This document shows, piece after piece, positions 8,947 to 19,634 of a stretch of DNA of 40,585 bases. Each line of letters starts with the position of its first letter. The stretch's first letter is position 1. The position numbers and the translations under genes are program-made. This DNA is from Chara braunii (Eukaryota > Streptophyta > Charophyceae > Charales > Characeae), in the NCBI GenBank assembly GCA_003427395.1, contig BFEA01000144.1, forward strand, positions 2,720,875-2,761,459. The letters run 5' to 3'. The notes under the pieces were generated by a model. The model had not been told where the DNA came from. It made no database searches and saw nothing but the letters and a program-made list of their open reading frames with translations.

Positions 8947-9539
8947 CCGACCCAAGTGTGAAGACTTTTACATGCAATCGCATAGGTAGGTCAGCCGAGG
9001 GCATTTTCTTGATCATTGTAGCATAGGTAAACGCGTGGTAGAACGCCTTAAGACCGACCTATATATACGTCACGTACAGGGGTGCTGACCTCCCGGTCCG
9101 ACTTACAAATCAGGTCAACCTTTTGGACAGTTTTCCACACTCAGGATAATCCTAAGTACACTCACTATCATACTCAAGTGAAATTATCAGAGAACTATGA
9201 AGATTAAAAAAAAAAAAAGACAAAATCAAATTCCTTGAGTACTTTTATGATTGTTTGTCTAACCATGTGATTGACCTTCCCGTACTTTAGGTCCTGATCA
9301 AACTTCGATTCTAGGTAAATAATGATTCGTTATAGTGCTTCGATTGAAGCATAATTATATGCATCAAGCGCGTGATGAATGGTAGACCTCAATTTTTACA
9401 ATTGCGGCGTACCGGCTTCGAGTTCCTAGATGACAACTCACTCTCAGTTGACTACGACCTACACCTACATCAATGCAAGAATTGCATACACACCTAGGCT
9501 ACCAGAGTGGCCCGGGTCTACATGCCCGACCGGGCCTAA

Positions 9540-9716
9540 ACGAAATTAAAAAATAAAAAAATAAAAATATTTTTTTAATTTAAATATTTATTTGAAATTT
9601 GGTAAAGAATTTTTATGTAACCCTGAGGTAAAAGTTGTTCAGTTTATTTTTTTGCATAACATTATTTTTTATTTTGAGTTTTTGGATTTTGATTTTTTTT
9701 TTTTTTTTTTTTTTTT
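9540..9716. repeat. AT-rich low-complexity stretch ending in poly(T)
   Basis: A/T-only phrases run to about 9660 and are followed by 24 T at 9693-9716. Within copy II. Nothing else seen. Confidence 0.8.
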
Positions 9717-10574
9717 GGCTGGGACCTTCCGCGGTCCTTTCACTGTCGGGCCGCCCGGGAAAATAGGGTGACCCGGGTGGCCTGACTGGTAGCCTAGACA
9801 CACATACACAAATGTAGACACATAATGTACTACAAGCGTCAACTTTGATCTGTTCATGACTTATCCCTCACTCCCCAAAACCTTGATCGACATTTTTTCC
9901 TACACCTGACTCTCTTCACCCGACCCCTCACTGGCACTAGATTCAAAGTCCCTTGAGAGTGACCAGGACCATTTCGGCTTAGACATAGGGGAAGTTTCAT
10001 CCGTCCCTTTTGGCTTTGTCTTTAGGTGTAGTTATCACGGCCATGTGGAAGTTGAGTCGGAATTCCTATTGGCCTGTTATCCAATGATAACGTAATTTGT
10101 GGTTTCATAGAGATTCTTCCGTAACTTTTCTCCAAAAATGATGAAGACTTGTAAACACAGCAGAGTCCAATACAATCTTAACATTGTTTTTTCCGTACTG
10201 TCATCGAGATGGTTTTCCTCTAGACAATGTCACTCGAAGGATTACAATCGTCGGCCCCTGTGAATGTAAAAAGTAACTTATGTCCTTCTTCTAATTCTAG
10301 CTAATTGTAAAAGTTGTCAACTCACCGTTCGTGCAATGTCAAGTATAGCAGGCAATAGTTCTCTCTCTCTTGCTCAGTAATCTTGGGTAATGTTCAATTG
10401 GCCTTTCTCGCCTCTATGACCTCCAACCTAAAATTTTGCCCTTTGACCTTTTCTCGCATTTATCTTTTCTTATAATTGATTAATTATTTCATATATACCT
10501 CTTCTTTTAGACATGCACAAACATACATTTATAAATTCTCAAAATGATCTTCAAATAAAATCAATCCACAGGTT

Positions 10575-10880
10575 CCAAGATAGTAGGACAGGTCACAAAG
10601 GGCCACATTCCTACCATCCCCACCTTAGTAAAATTAGAAAGTGATTATCATCAGCAAGTAGTCGCTTACAAGGCCTTATTTTTCCCAATCGCCGAGGAAG
10701 GTTTTCAATAGTAAGATAGATCTATCGGGATCTGCTCTCCCTACTATTGCCCAAGCCAGTCAGCGATAGGGCAGACCTTATGGGGCCTTGCTCCTCCTAT
10801 CACCAACTTTTATTTGTATAAGGCTGACTGGTAATAAGGCAGGCCTCACAGGGCAATGCTTCTCTTACTACCGCCTTCCT
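10575..10880. repeat. Hairpin array of copy II
   Basis: Units spaced about 60-65 bases share an interior like GGCAGACCTYAYGGGGCC..GCTYCTC and end in complementary strings. These are GTAGG/CCTAC (10583/10610), CAATAGTA/TACTATTG (10706/10742), GATAGG/CCTATC (10765/10796) and GGTAATAAG/CTTACTACC (10830/10864). The stem sequences differ between units but each pairs with its own partner. Another member may follow near 10895. Confidence 0.75.
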
Positions 10881-10965
10881 TACCCAAAGCAAATAGGTTA
10901 TCGGCCAGACCGCACAACTGCTCGACAACATATACCATCCAACCTTGCGGCTGGCCTTACGTAGA

Positions 10966-11012
10966 ATGAGCACAATGGAATGAATCTTCCGTTAAAACAT
11001 GAAAATATACAC
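10966..11012 (-). repeat. Microsatellite-linked repeat fragment
   Basis: GGAATGAATCTTCCGTTAAA and the following ACATGAAAATATACAC match the reverse complement of the interior of the foldback repeat at 37.38 kb. Both end in ATATACAC next to a (GT)n run. Confidence 0.6.
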
Positions 11013-11018
11013 GACGAC

Positions 11019-11020
<2 letters not shown>

Positions 11021-11100
<80 letters not shown>
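11021..11100. repeat. (GT)n(GA)n compound microsatellite
   Basis: TG repeats at 11032-11058 pass directly into GA repeats to 11100. Confidence 0.95.
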
Positions 11101-11101
<1 letters not shown>

Positions 11102-12450
11102 GTGTCCCCACTGAAGGCAGCCACTCCCCCTGCCGTATCTAGCGTGGTGAATGTTGTTCCTTCATCCACAGACGGCGCGGGCATGCGGCAAGTCCATCCT
11201 TAATTCGTGGCAGTGCCGAGGATGGTGTTCTTCATTCCTACAGAAGGTAGTGGAGTCCATATTAGTCCCCTGCAATCTGCGCCTTCGCCAGTGACTGCTG
11301 GTCAATCACAGATGAACATTGTGGTTTCCGCTGGCAGTATTGCGTGTTCTCAAATTCTGACAGGTGAAGGTTATGCTCTCCCACCAAACGGACTACGGAC
11401 TACCCAAGCTGATGGCGTGCAGGGAGGGGGACATGTCTGTGATATACCCACTGCGCCTTCTTTGCAAGGGGAAGCAGGTGCCAAGAATGACGACGAATTC
11501 GACAGCTCCACCGGTGATGGTGCGTAGGGAGGGGGGAAGAGAAACGTCGGTGAGGCTGCCGCTCCTGTGCCCGGGCTATCTACTGCCCCTCCACCTAAAC
11601 GAACATGTTATGGGTGTTGGTGAGATGAGGAAATTGTAGTCTTATTCAAGGCTCGTTCAGAGCAGTTGGCGGCCAGAGCACTGGACTCGGAGGGGTACGG
11701 GAAAGAGAAGTCACGTACAAAGTTATGGGGTGTCATTGCGAACGAGATGATCAAAGCTGGATGAAATCGCATGGTGAATGAGTGCAAGAGAAGGTGGAAC
11801 ATCCTAAAGAGGTGGTACAGCAACGCTATCGACAACGACGCACGGAGCGGTCGCCAGAGTTGTTGGACAATGACTCTAGGAGAGAGGAAGGATGCCGACC
11901 TTGATTTCAACTTCTGCAGCACGTGGTTTGATATGTTACAATCGTACAACACGAGGAACCAGACTATATCCGGACAGAGTGGTTGACCCGGGGGTTGAGG
12001 ATGAGGTTCCTCCACCTCCTATGAATGACGCTAATGTTGAGAGGGGGCAAAAAAATGGTGGAGCTTAGGAAAGGCATGCAACGCCTGGAGTGGACGTGGG
12101 CGAGTCGTTGGGAGTGACGGGTGTGACGCCCCCCAATGGACAAAGGAGGAAATTCAATGTGAATGCCAGGGAACAAAGCCTGAATGCTGTAAACGATGCG
12201 ATAAGGGACCACATTGCGGCTATTCAGGCATCTTCATCGGAGCAAAGTCAAAGGAACAGAGGATGCAGCGAGCTTTATTGTGCCACCATAACGGAGTTAT
12301 GTGGGAGGGAACTTGCTGCACAGAGGGAGGTGACCAACCTTACTTGCGCTGTAATGCGCGAGGATATCACGTCACGTGACCGAGCCTACGTGCTGCTCGT
12401 CGAGGCACTTCTCTATCGGAAGGAACCTCCCACCATTGTCGTCGTTCGTC
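11101..12450 (+). pseudogene. Myb/SANT-like (trihelix) DNA-binding protein pseudogene
   Basis: One frame runs from about 11101 to 11986 with four in-frame stops (11201, 11525, about 11629, about 11765). A +1 shift then leads into the frame 12090-12599. The recognisable domain is at about 11626-11830. It has W.DEEIVVLFKARSEQ, then KLWGVIANEM, then CKRRWNILKRWY; the spaced W, LW, and CxxRWxxLxxxY pattern is typical of Myb/SANT-like trihelix domains. An acidic and proline-rich linker and an Asn/Gln/Ser-rich segment follow. Upstream sequence is Ser/Pro/Ala-rich. Such proteins occur as plant transcription factors and as accessory proteins of PIF/Harbinger transposons. No transposase lies next to this one, so the origin is open. 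Confidence 0.7.
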
Positions 12451-12503
12451 GTCATTCTCTAACCAGTCGTCCTCTTAGTTATGTTGCTCCAATTCCATGG
12501 ATG

Positions 12504-12519
12504 CACACACACACACACA

Positions 12520-12590
<71 letters not shown>
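12504..12590. repeat. (CA)n(AG)n compound microsatellite
   Basis: CA repeats at 12504-12521 are followed by about 34 AG units. It supplies the Arg-Glu tail of the overlapping reading frame, which is an artefact. Confidence 0.95.
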
Positions 12591-12593
<3 letters not shown>

Positions 12594-13187
12594 ACATGAT
12601 AATCTGACCTGTTTTCGTGGCGAAAGTTAAAACGTACGGGCTGCAGAATGTGGTATGAGAGACCGATATTGTGTCATGGTGTACAATTCCCTCATCAAGG
12701 TTGGTGGACAGTGTCATAATCGCATCCACTGGAGATTTTCCGCATGTCGTCAGAATGCCGTTGTGAAATTGGCCGCTATAGTGTTCCTATTTTCGCTCTG
12801 ACATGCATACTGACCGCATCGTTGTCTACCCTTAGGACCGTTAATGGCTACGTCTGGTGCCACCTCGACCTACCCACCCTATCGAACTGCCTAATCCCCC
12901 AGCCCCCGCTACCCCTGCATATCCGCCAGCAAGCCAGGGGCATCGCACACCCTCCCCATCATCGGCCCCGTTGTCCAAAAAATGAAACTTGGTCTCTCTT
13001 GCATCCCTTGTCCCTTGCCCTTTTTTTGTCGACGCTCACCCCCCCCCCACCCCACAACCTATTTGCGGACCTGTAAAACGTTTTCAGTGCTTGCACTTTC
13101 CACTCCCGTGTGGGTGTGCGAATGCTATAAAAGTTTCGTCATGACTTTATTTGCATAAGATCTAAGTCCACTGCAAGAACTGTATGC

Positions 13188-13190
<3 letters not shown>
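12591..13190. other. Unassigned sequence with C-runs
   Basis: No gene recognised. C-runs near 13040 give proline-rich frames. May be the decayed 3' part of the Myb-like locus. Confidence 0.3.
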
Positions 13191-13246
<56 letters not shown>

Positions 13247-13250
13247 AAGA
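13191..13250. repeat. (GA)n microsatellite
   Basis: GA repeats to 13240 ending in GAAAGAAAGA. Confidence 0.95.
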
Positions 13251-13540
13251 TGACAGGCAATGAGAACGCAAGACAAACCCACGTCATCAGTCCACAGTCA
13301 CCTCCAAGGGATATGCAGTCTATGTGGGTGAGCGTCGTTCTCGCACAGTGTAATCTCCACCGCTCGTCGGTGGACTTTGCTGTTGTGGTTACTGCCATCA
13401 TATTCAGGTACGAGCATATGGAGCGCGAATACACCTCAACATGTGCAGAAATGGCTCAATTTACCGCCGAAAATGCGAAGCTCGCTGTGAAAAAGCAACG
13501 CCTTGTCCGTGGTGTTCATTGCGTTGCACGACAACGTTGT
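13250..13540 (+). CDS. Hypothetical ORF fragment running into repeat copy III
   Basis: The frame opens at 13250 just after a GA microsatellite and extends to 13771, but its last 75 codons lie inside the non-coding head of copy III. Residues about 50-85 (Met-Glu-rich, with ENAKLAVKKQ) could form a short coiled coil. No family recognised; probably the remnant of a gene cut by the repeat, or chance. Confidence 0.2.
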
Positions 13541-13717
13541 CAGGCGCGGTGGTCCCACACCCAGACGCAAAGTATTTTCAGAGTCGGACCTCACGATCGC
13601 ATCATAGAGGAGTTTTTAAGCATTTCAGCCAAAGACCAACTCCGACCGTGCATGCCAGCTATACCTCTCGCAGCTCCCTGCAACAGGACAGAGACCTCGC
13701 GAGGTACAACTCACCTC

Positions 13718-13749
13718 CACCTGCGGGAGCTGTCACCATCCCTTAGGTG
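13718..13749 (-). other. Conserved hairpin of repeat head, copy III
   Basis: CACCT-GC-GGGA (13718-13728) pairs with TCCC-TT-AGGTG (13739-13749) around the loop GCTGTCACCA. A 2x2 internal mismatch separates two paired blocks. Confidence 0.65.
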
Positions 13750-13763
13750 TAAGTGGGCGTATC

Positions 13764-13775
13764 CCTGCTGAGCTA
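13764..13775 (-). promoter_or_regulatory. tRNA-type A-box, copy III
   Basis: The minus strand reads TAGCTCAGCAGG, identical to copy I. Confidence 0.45.
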
Positions 13776-14968
13776 CTTACTCACATACGAAGGTGTTTGC
13801 TCGATCGATGTAGCATAGGTATACGCGCGGTTGAACGCCTAAGACTGACCCGTATATGCGTCGGGTATCGGGGCGCTGATCTCCCGGACCGACTTACAAA
13901 TCAGGTTGACTCGACCGACGAACGTTCGCACATACTACGCTTTGCCTATAAATATTTTGTATAGGTATGAATCATATTTTATCTCCCCTTTTCCGGAGCA
14001 GGATCCCCTCAAATGCATGAATTATCAGGGGTTATACATAAAATATATACCCATCCTACTTAGCAATTAAGTTCATCCAACATATCTTTTTCTGAAAACA
14101 TTTTGCCATATCACACATACATAGGAAATGAAATAAGATTAGGCAAGGAGATGTCATGTACACTTAACACATTCACATGAACAATCCAAGTTCATCAGGG
14201 AAATCGTAGGTCATTTGACTTTTCAAACATTTATATATGAAAATGAACATTAAATGAATAAGGCTTTTAGCCTTATCAGTAATCCTAATCTGCTTAACAT
14301 CAGGGAAAGCATAAGGCGGGGTACTCGAATGAAATGTATAAATTCACGTGTTGATGAAATGTCTGGATCAAGGCCCAAGATAGCGTAAATCTCTCGAATG
14401 GGTTGCACTGAATAGCATGGCTGGTCGTTTTACTGACCTGCAGACAAGAGTCAATCACATTACACAATTCTGATGGAGTCAACCTTTTATTCACTTCTAC
14501 CCACATTACACTTACACTTCCAACCTTTCAGTAAGACATCCCTTTTTCGACTTAGTCAACCATATATGACTTTAGTCATTTCAAGGACCCATTTTGAGCA
14601 AACACAGACCTTTTAGACAATGACCCGAAAATCAGAAATGCCTTTCGGTGCAAAGGTCGATGCAAAGTGTGGGTGTCGAGGGTGAATGAGGGTTGAGTTG
14701 GCGAACCAACCTGTTACCATAAGGCAACATGATGTAGTCTTGTATAGACTCATTACGAGTCCTCTTGGTTAAGACGACCTTCAATCACACATAGGTCAAC
14801 ACGGTCTCAATACCTATTTGCCATCGACATAACCTTATTTTTTTGAAGTTCAATATAGTGAACTTCATTTTAATCAGGAATAATACTATATCGACATAAC
14901 TCCCTGTAGGTAGCCTCACTAACTTCTTATCCGACCAATCTAGAGATAGTCGTCTAAAAGAAGAAAAA

Positions 14969-15054
14969 TATTTTCCCCTTCAGACATACACAAACAAAAT
15001 ATTTTTAATCAGTATTTTCCCCTTCAGACATACACAAACAAAATATCTTTAATC
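14969..15054. repeat. 44-bp direct duplication
   Basis: TATTTTCCCCTTCAGACATA plus the following bases through TTTAATC occurs at 14969 and again at 15013 with one difference (ATATTTTTAATC versus ATATCTTTAATC). Confidence 0.9.
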
Positions 15055-15099
15055 TCATACGGAGTAAAATCATAAGATTTGATATCAATCACTAGGTTA

Positions 15100-15712
15100 A
15101 GGTAGCAGGACAGGTCACACGGGGCCACATTCCTTCTACCTCCACCTCAATAGAATCAGAAATTTGAAGTTGTCAATTCGTTAGTTTTTTGCGGGATCTT
15201 CATAAGAGTTGTCATAGAAGGGTAGATCACACGGGGTCCTCACGTTTTTACTAAGTGTCTGGTCATGATAGGGCAGACCTCATGGGGTCTTGCATCTCCT
15301 ATCGTTGTTTGATGTCGAAGCACGACTGGTGGGCAATAAGGCAGGCTTCTCGGAGCTTCGCTTCTCTTATCACCACCTCCCTTACCCGTGCTAAGTTATT
15401 ACGATAGGGCAGACCTTGCGGGGCCTCGCTCCTCCTATCACTTACTTGTGTTGATGCACGGCTGGTTGGTAATAAGGCAGGTTTCTCGGAGCCTCGCTTC
15501 TCTTATCACCATCCTTCCTTATCTGTGTCATTATAGCAATAGAGCAGGCCTCTCGGGGCCTCGCTCCTCCTATCGCTTACTTGCGTTGATGCACGACTGA
15601 CTGGTAATAAGGCAGGTTTCTCGGAGCCTTGCTTCTCTTATCATCATCCTTCCTTATCTGTACCATTATAGCAATAGGGCAGGTCTCTCAATGCCTCTCT
15701 CCTTCTATCGCT
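15100..15712. repeat. Hairpin array of copy III, 136-bp dimeric period
   Basis: Two hairpin types alternate. Type 1 occurs at 15267, 15403, 15536 and 15671, spacing 133-136; its stems are GATAGG/CCTATC twice and GCAATAG/CTATCGC twice. Type 2 occurs at 15336, 15472 and 15607; its stems are ATAAG/CTTAT with outer GGTGG/CCACC or GGT/ACC. A first member at 15100 has AGGTAG/CTACCT. The interior is GGCAGRYYTCNCGGRGCCTCGCTYCTC-like throughout. Frames such as 15388-15600 are by-products. Confidence 0.8.
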
Positions 15713-15720
15713 TTTGCAAG

Positions 15721-16430
15721 TTTTCGGTCATTGCTTTGGACGCTTCTTAAACCCTGGATCATTCAGAAGTCTTTAAGCTCATGCGAGTAGGCCATACGAA
15801 ACATGTGCCCCTTATTTTAAAAGTCTTCCGCCCGATCTCCGAACTCTGTTAGTTTAGGACTTTGAGAAGATGCAGACTTTAGTCAATTGTAAGACAAAAG
15901 TTAGTTGATGTTGTCCATTTTCCACAGTGCTTTGACCAATAGCACGCATAATCTTTCAATCCACTGTGAACCCCGCTTTATCAATGTTAGGTGGTCTATT
16001 AAGCAAGGCAAGACTGCACAAAGTCAATTCCCTTGCGACCACATCCCCACAAAAAAAACCACCCACATAGCGAGACATATTTACGGAAGTTCTCATTCTC
16101 GCTATGTTTTTCAGCAACAGTGAGTCATACCGAGTCCCTTTCTATCAGATCATGCCAGATGAACCACGCATCGCATTGTCTCACTCGATTGGGTGCGCAC
16201 AGTGTTCGTTCACTTGATTGGTTCTGCACTGCAACCCGCTCACCCCAGTTGGCCGCGGACATCACCGCTTATCCATGGCACATCAAATTTCAGTCAACTC
16301 ACCCTATAATCAGTGATAAAGAAAACAAAAGAAAATAAAAATAAAATAAATAAATAAAATATGGATGACAGATATGCAAGGAATATGAGGGGAACGATAT
16401 ACTGAAAACAAAATTGCGAAGTCACACAGA
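15721..16430. other. Unassigned sequence
   Basis: No gene recognised; short overlapping frames only. An A/T-rich AAATAAATAAAA phrase lies at 16325-16360. Confidence 0.4.
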
Positions 16431-16474
16431 TGTCAAGGTAGTCATGTACAAGCAGAGAGCACAAATGTATCGGG

Positions 16475-16528
16475 GATGTCATGTTCACTATATACAACTC
16501 CACAAAAAAAACATGACTGTGCCAAACT
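16475..16528 (+). repeat. Inverted arm, left
   Basis: Pairs with 19635-19688 in inverted orientation. Followed by a degenerate GT repeat at 16561-16590. Confidence 0.6.
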
Positions 16529-16779
16529 GTTTCACTGAATTATCAAGAAGTTTAATGTGTACGTGTGTGTGTGTATGTATGTGCGAGCATGCACAAAAAG
16601 ATATGTCATGTGTTATTATCACGAGCGAACATCCAAGAAAAGAAGTTTTTTCCCCTGAACAGGATACATGGTCAATACAACTTTTCTTTTCATTTTTTTT
16701 AATGCATATCATACTTGCGAGGGGCTATGCTAATTGTCTCTGTATTGTTTGAATTTGAACGGATGTCCCGAAGGCTTCA

Positions 16780-17214
16780 ATGTCGTTCATTCTGCATATA
16801 GTGATAATGACCGTTGTACATTATGTTGGGGCGAAAAGGGTAGTAGGTATTCGACCGAAAATCCGACCCACTGAACGAACCACCATTGTGAGAAACCTTC
16901 ATTGCGTGTTGCTATTATTGTCTATGATCCCTTTGTTTTGTTTTGTTTTTCCAAAGGGCATTGACTTTGAGACATTGTTCAAGTTGTTGAGCTCACTGGC
17001 TCCATGTAATTCAAAACGATTTTATTCTGTTAATTTCACACTCTCTGGATTTTTCAAACTTGTCTCTATTTTTGGACAGTTTACGGGTGTGCTAACTGAG
17101 CTCGGTCCGTCGGTTTATCAATCTTTTCCCCCCTCGTCGCAGTCGCATTTGCCTGTGATATGTATATTTTACTTTCTGCAAGCATATCATTCTATCTTAG
17201 ATTTTCAGTTGTAA
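16780..17214 (+). CDS. Hypothetical ORF, family not recognised
   Basis: A 144-codon frame opens at ATG 16780 in AT-rich sequence where chance frames of this length are less likely. It is rich in hydrophobic residues, with possible membrane-like stretches near residues 45-60 and 125-140. I recognise no motif. No splice signals decide whether it joins the frames downstream. A remnant of the gene carried by the candidate element, or chance. Confidence 0.25.
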   Translation: MSFILHIVIMTVVHYVGAKRVVGIRPKIRPTERTTIVRNLHCVLLLLSMIPLFCFVFPKGIDFETLFKLLSSLAPCNSKRFYSVNFTLSGFFKLVSIFGQFTGVLTELGPSVYQSFPPSSQSHLPVICIFYFLQAYHSILDFQL

Positions 17215-17220
17215 TGCCTA

Positions 17221-17534
17221 TTTATTGCCGTGGTTGCCATTTTTACAGCGGCATGGGTGTTCGGCGAGTTCTGCACACCACGACAACACAACTTAAAAGT
17301 TACATTACGACTCTCTTTTTGTCACTGTGTAATGTCGTTCAAAGCAACATTATGGTTAATCCCCAAATTGTTGAGAACGAATTCACATATACGTTGTGTT
17401 TTTTTCTTCTTGATGATAATATGTCACAACATGTGTATCACTTTCATGATATCCCGAACAACTGTTGTGACATTATTGATACCACTATTCCATATTTTTG
17501 GGAAGTGGTTGTGTACTATTATCCTCCACGTTGA
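17221..17534 (+). CDS. Hypothetical ORF or exon, family not recognised
   Basis: This is part of an open frame (17160-17534) with protein-like composition, including VNPQIVENEF and a Tyr/Asp-rich C-terminus. A second plus frame overlaps it (17230-17550). No family recognised. It could be an upstream exon of the pseudogene at 18361-19467; no donor-acceptor pair proves that. Confidence 0.2.
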
Positions 17535-18114
17535 GCTATCCCAAAAATAGATGACTGCATTAGTCTCTGGCAAACAGTTGATCATGCATACTGTTGTCGA
17601 TCCGGATGACCATGTTTCATTGTTGAATATCGACATATGTATACAAGCTTCATTTGAACATGGAGTTTCGCCTGAAAAGTTGTGTTGTGCATATAAAGAG
17701 TCTGACAATAGTTGACAAGCTATAGCGTCATTGCTTTGTTAGGGATTCAATATGCTTTGTATATACTTCGTCTGCTGTTCCGGAAATAACAGGGATTATC
17801 TGGACCTATATGTTAGTCCATAAAGCAAAAAAATGAAAAAAATTATTTGTCCTCATTGCCAAAAAGAAATGGACCTCATTTTTATGTTGTGGATCATTTT
17901 TTTCCGTACGGCAGAGTGAAAAACAATATCTGGAATGTTGTGACTGGGTTGACGGAAGATTTAGATGAGGGATGAGGGTGTGAATGATAGGACGACAACC
18001 AATCAACGTTGTATACAATTGTTTGCGGGAAGAGGTGAAAAATGTACGAAGACCGTCCTGGGGCATGATTAAAAGGGGGAGTTATGTGGAGACGGAGTGC
18101 GGATGGTAAAAACA

Positions 18115-18345
18115 TCAGCGCAGGTTAAAGAGGTGGTGCCTGGTAAACAGGCACTCCACTAGAGACTCTATGAATGATTGTGATACCCAGCAGGACGTTA
18201 TAGTACGATCGTTTATATCGTTTTTGAACAAGTTTGAACGGGGAGTGTTTAGTAAACGGGGGTTGGACGAGGAACTGCAGAGGTGATTCTGATGCCTGGT
18301 AAAAGGTTGTAATACGATTGTTTATATCTTTTTTTTTTCATTTTA
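18115..18345. repeat. Degenerate direct duplication with hairpin
   Basis: A phrase like TACGATCGTTTATATCGTTTT at about 18210 (AGTACGATCGTTTATATC) returns at about 18312 (AATACGATTGTTTATATC). GTGCCTG-GTAAA-CAGGCAC at 18136-18154 is a 7-bp hairpin, and GTGCCTGGTAAA recurs as ATGCCTGGTAAA near 18293. Confidence 0.6.
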
Positions 18346-18360
18346 TCTGTATGTTTTTAG

Positions 18361-19467
18361 GATGCCCACATTGCAGTCTACATTGGTGCAACCATATTAA
18401 TGGTTTTGGGGTTTGTATACATGTTTGTCCTTTGTGTCATGGAGTGTTGCTTTGACGGGTGAATATTTATTTGTGCAGACATCATGAACGACCTGAAAGC
18501 TGCGCGTATTCGTCCACGACTGCTTGACCAGTTGCGTGCTTCGGTTGAACGCAAAACTTTTATCCGTTGATTCATGCATATTACTGCCAAAGAGTTTAAC
18601 GAATATGTTGAAATACCAAAAAAATACCATGAGGCCAATGTGGCTGAAAAAGATATTGTGGTAAACTATCTGACACAAGAGTATAATAGAAAACGTATGT
18701 TGGATATTTACCTTACAATTCTAAATGAACCTGAAACTGTCAAAGTTGTTCATACAATATTGACTACCGCAGATGGCAATACCTGAAATGACATTTTGCC
18801 ATTGTTACGTAAAGGGACAGTGTACGATTACCCTTCAACACATGCTTTGCCACCTATTAGACAAGTACTTACATTTGGTCGCACCACAACACACAAGCGC
18901 TTTGATGCTCAAGAGATTGGTTGTTTCAACACAAACAAGCGACACATGAATCCAGAACCTCAACTTGCAGATCATATTCCAAACAATCCTTCCGGTTTGA
19001 ATAATCGTCACAAACCGTTGAGTGGATTACAAGTGTCAGAGCCTCATGTCAAAGCACCGCAGGCAGAACCAACAGGGGGCAGTTTGTTTGTGGCATCTGT
19101 GGCTGGAACTGTTTTAGGGACTCCATCGAAAATAACATAGATCACTTTTCTAGATTTAAAGCCTGAAAGCTTAGAAGGTAAGGGTGCAGGGGACGGTAGG
19201 AAGCAGACTGCAATGAAAATGATGACTTCCATAAATCGTAAGTCGGCATTGTCCGATAATGAAGAACGACTGCAAGTGGAAAATGGTATGCAAAACAAGA
19301 AGGGCACACCCGGACTGGCAAAGCAGACTGACGGACCCTGTACTTCTGCGTTGCAATGTGGACTAGAGAATGCACAAGATTCATATGTTGCTTCTATTAC
19401 AACAAATGCAGAAAACAATGGTGTCGTTTTGGCGGTGGTGGCAAAGAAACGCAAAACGAAACATTAG
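18361..19467 (+). pseudogene. Terminal exon of an unrecognised gene, with in-frame stops
   Basis: A single frame of about 369 codons begins directly after a pyrimidine-rich acceptor (CTGTATGTTTTTAG at 18347-18360) and ends at 19467 with a basic tail (KKRKTKH, possible nuclear signal). Four internal stops break it: TGA near 18460, TGA at 18568, TGA at 18784 and TAG at 19138. Sequence between the stops keeps coding character, for example residues KEFNEYVEIPKKYHEAN and LPLLRKGTVYDY, so decay is recent. The first 30 residues are hydrophobic. The TGA stops are those expected from CGA by C-to-T change. No family recognised. Confidence 0.5.
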
Positions 19468-19583
19468 CAATAGTAGATGTGTTTCAATGTTAAGCCACTA
19501 AATATATAATGTTGAATACAAATGTTATGGATTGACTCCATTGACCTAAATACAGATGTTTTTGTAGATCACCAAGGGGTGAC

Positions 19584-19584
19584 T

Positions 19585-19612
<28 letters not shown>
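19584..19612. repeat. (CA)n microsatellite
   Basis: About 14 CA units next to the right inverted arm. Confidence 0.95.
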
Positions 19613-19618
<6 letters not shown>

Positions 19619-19634
19619 TGAAAGCCCCAAGAAA

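Larger units (their letters stand above)
8745..10960 (-). mobile_element. Dispersed structured repeat, copy II
   Basis: The head is about 8745-9130. A-box complement CCTATTGAGCTA, the conserved hairpin and the GGACCTCACGGTCGC block match copies I, III and IV. Homology with copy IV continues past the head (GACAGTTTTCCACACTC at 9127 versus ACAGTCTTCCACGCTT at 40188). It resumes near 9790-9870, versus 40495-40560. The block 9925-10010 matches copy I in reverse complement. The far end is the hairpin array at 10575-10880. No protein-coding frame is evident. Termini and target duplications are unknown, so the limits are approximate. Confidence 0.6.
13545..15720 (-). mobile_element. Dispersed structured repeat, copy III
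   Basis: The head, 13545-13920, matches copies I, II and IV, including the blocks CCCACACCCAGACGC, GTCGGACCTCACG and ACTTACAAATCAGGTTGAC. The spacer from 13920 to 15090 was not alignable by eye to copy II. The sequence just before the arrays is similar (AGACATACACAAACAAA at 15025; AGACATGCACAAACATA at 10510), and both end in the same type of hairpin array. Non-coding; termini unknown. Confidence 0.6.

Noticed and set aside
9183-9195. TTATCAGAGAAC as a tRNA-Met primer-binding site
   Set aside because: Only a partial match, 900 bp from the ribozyme segment, inside copy II, with no LTR end beside it.
15101-15712. CRISPR-like array
   Set aside because: The regular repeats have no constant spacers, the inter-unit sequence is itself repeated, and the context is eukaryotic with no cas genes.
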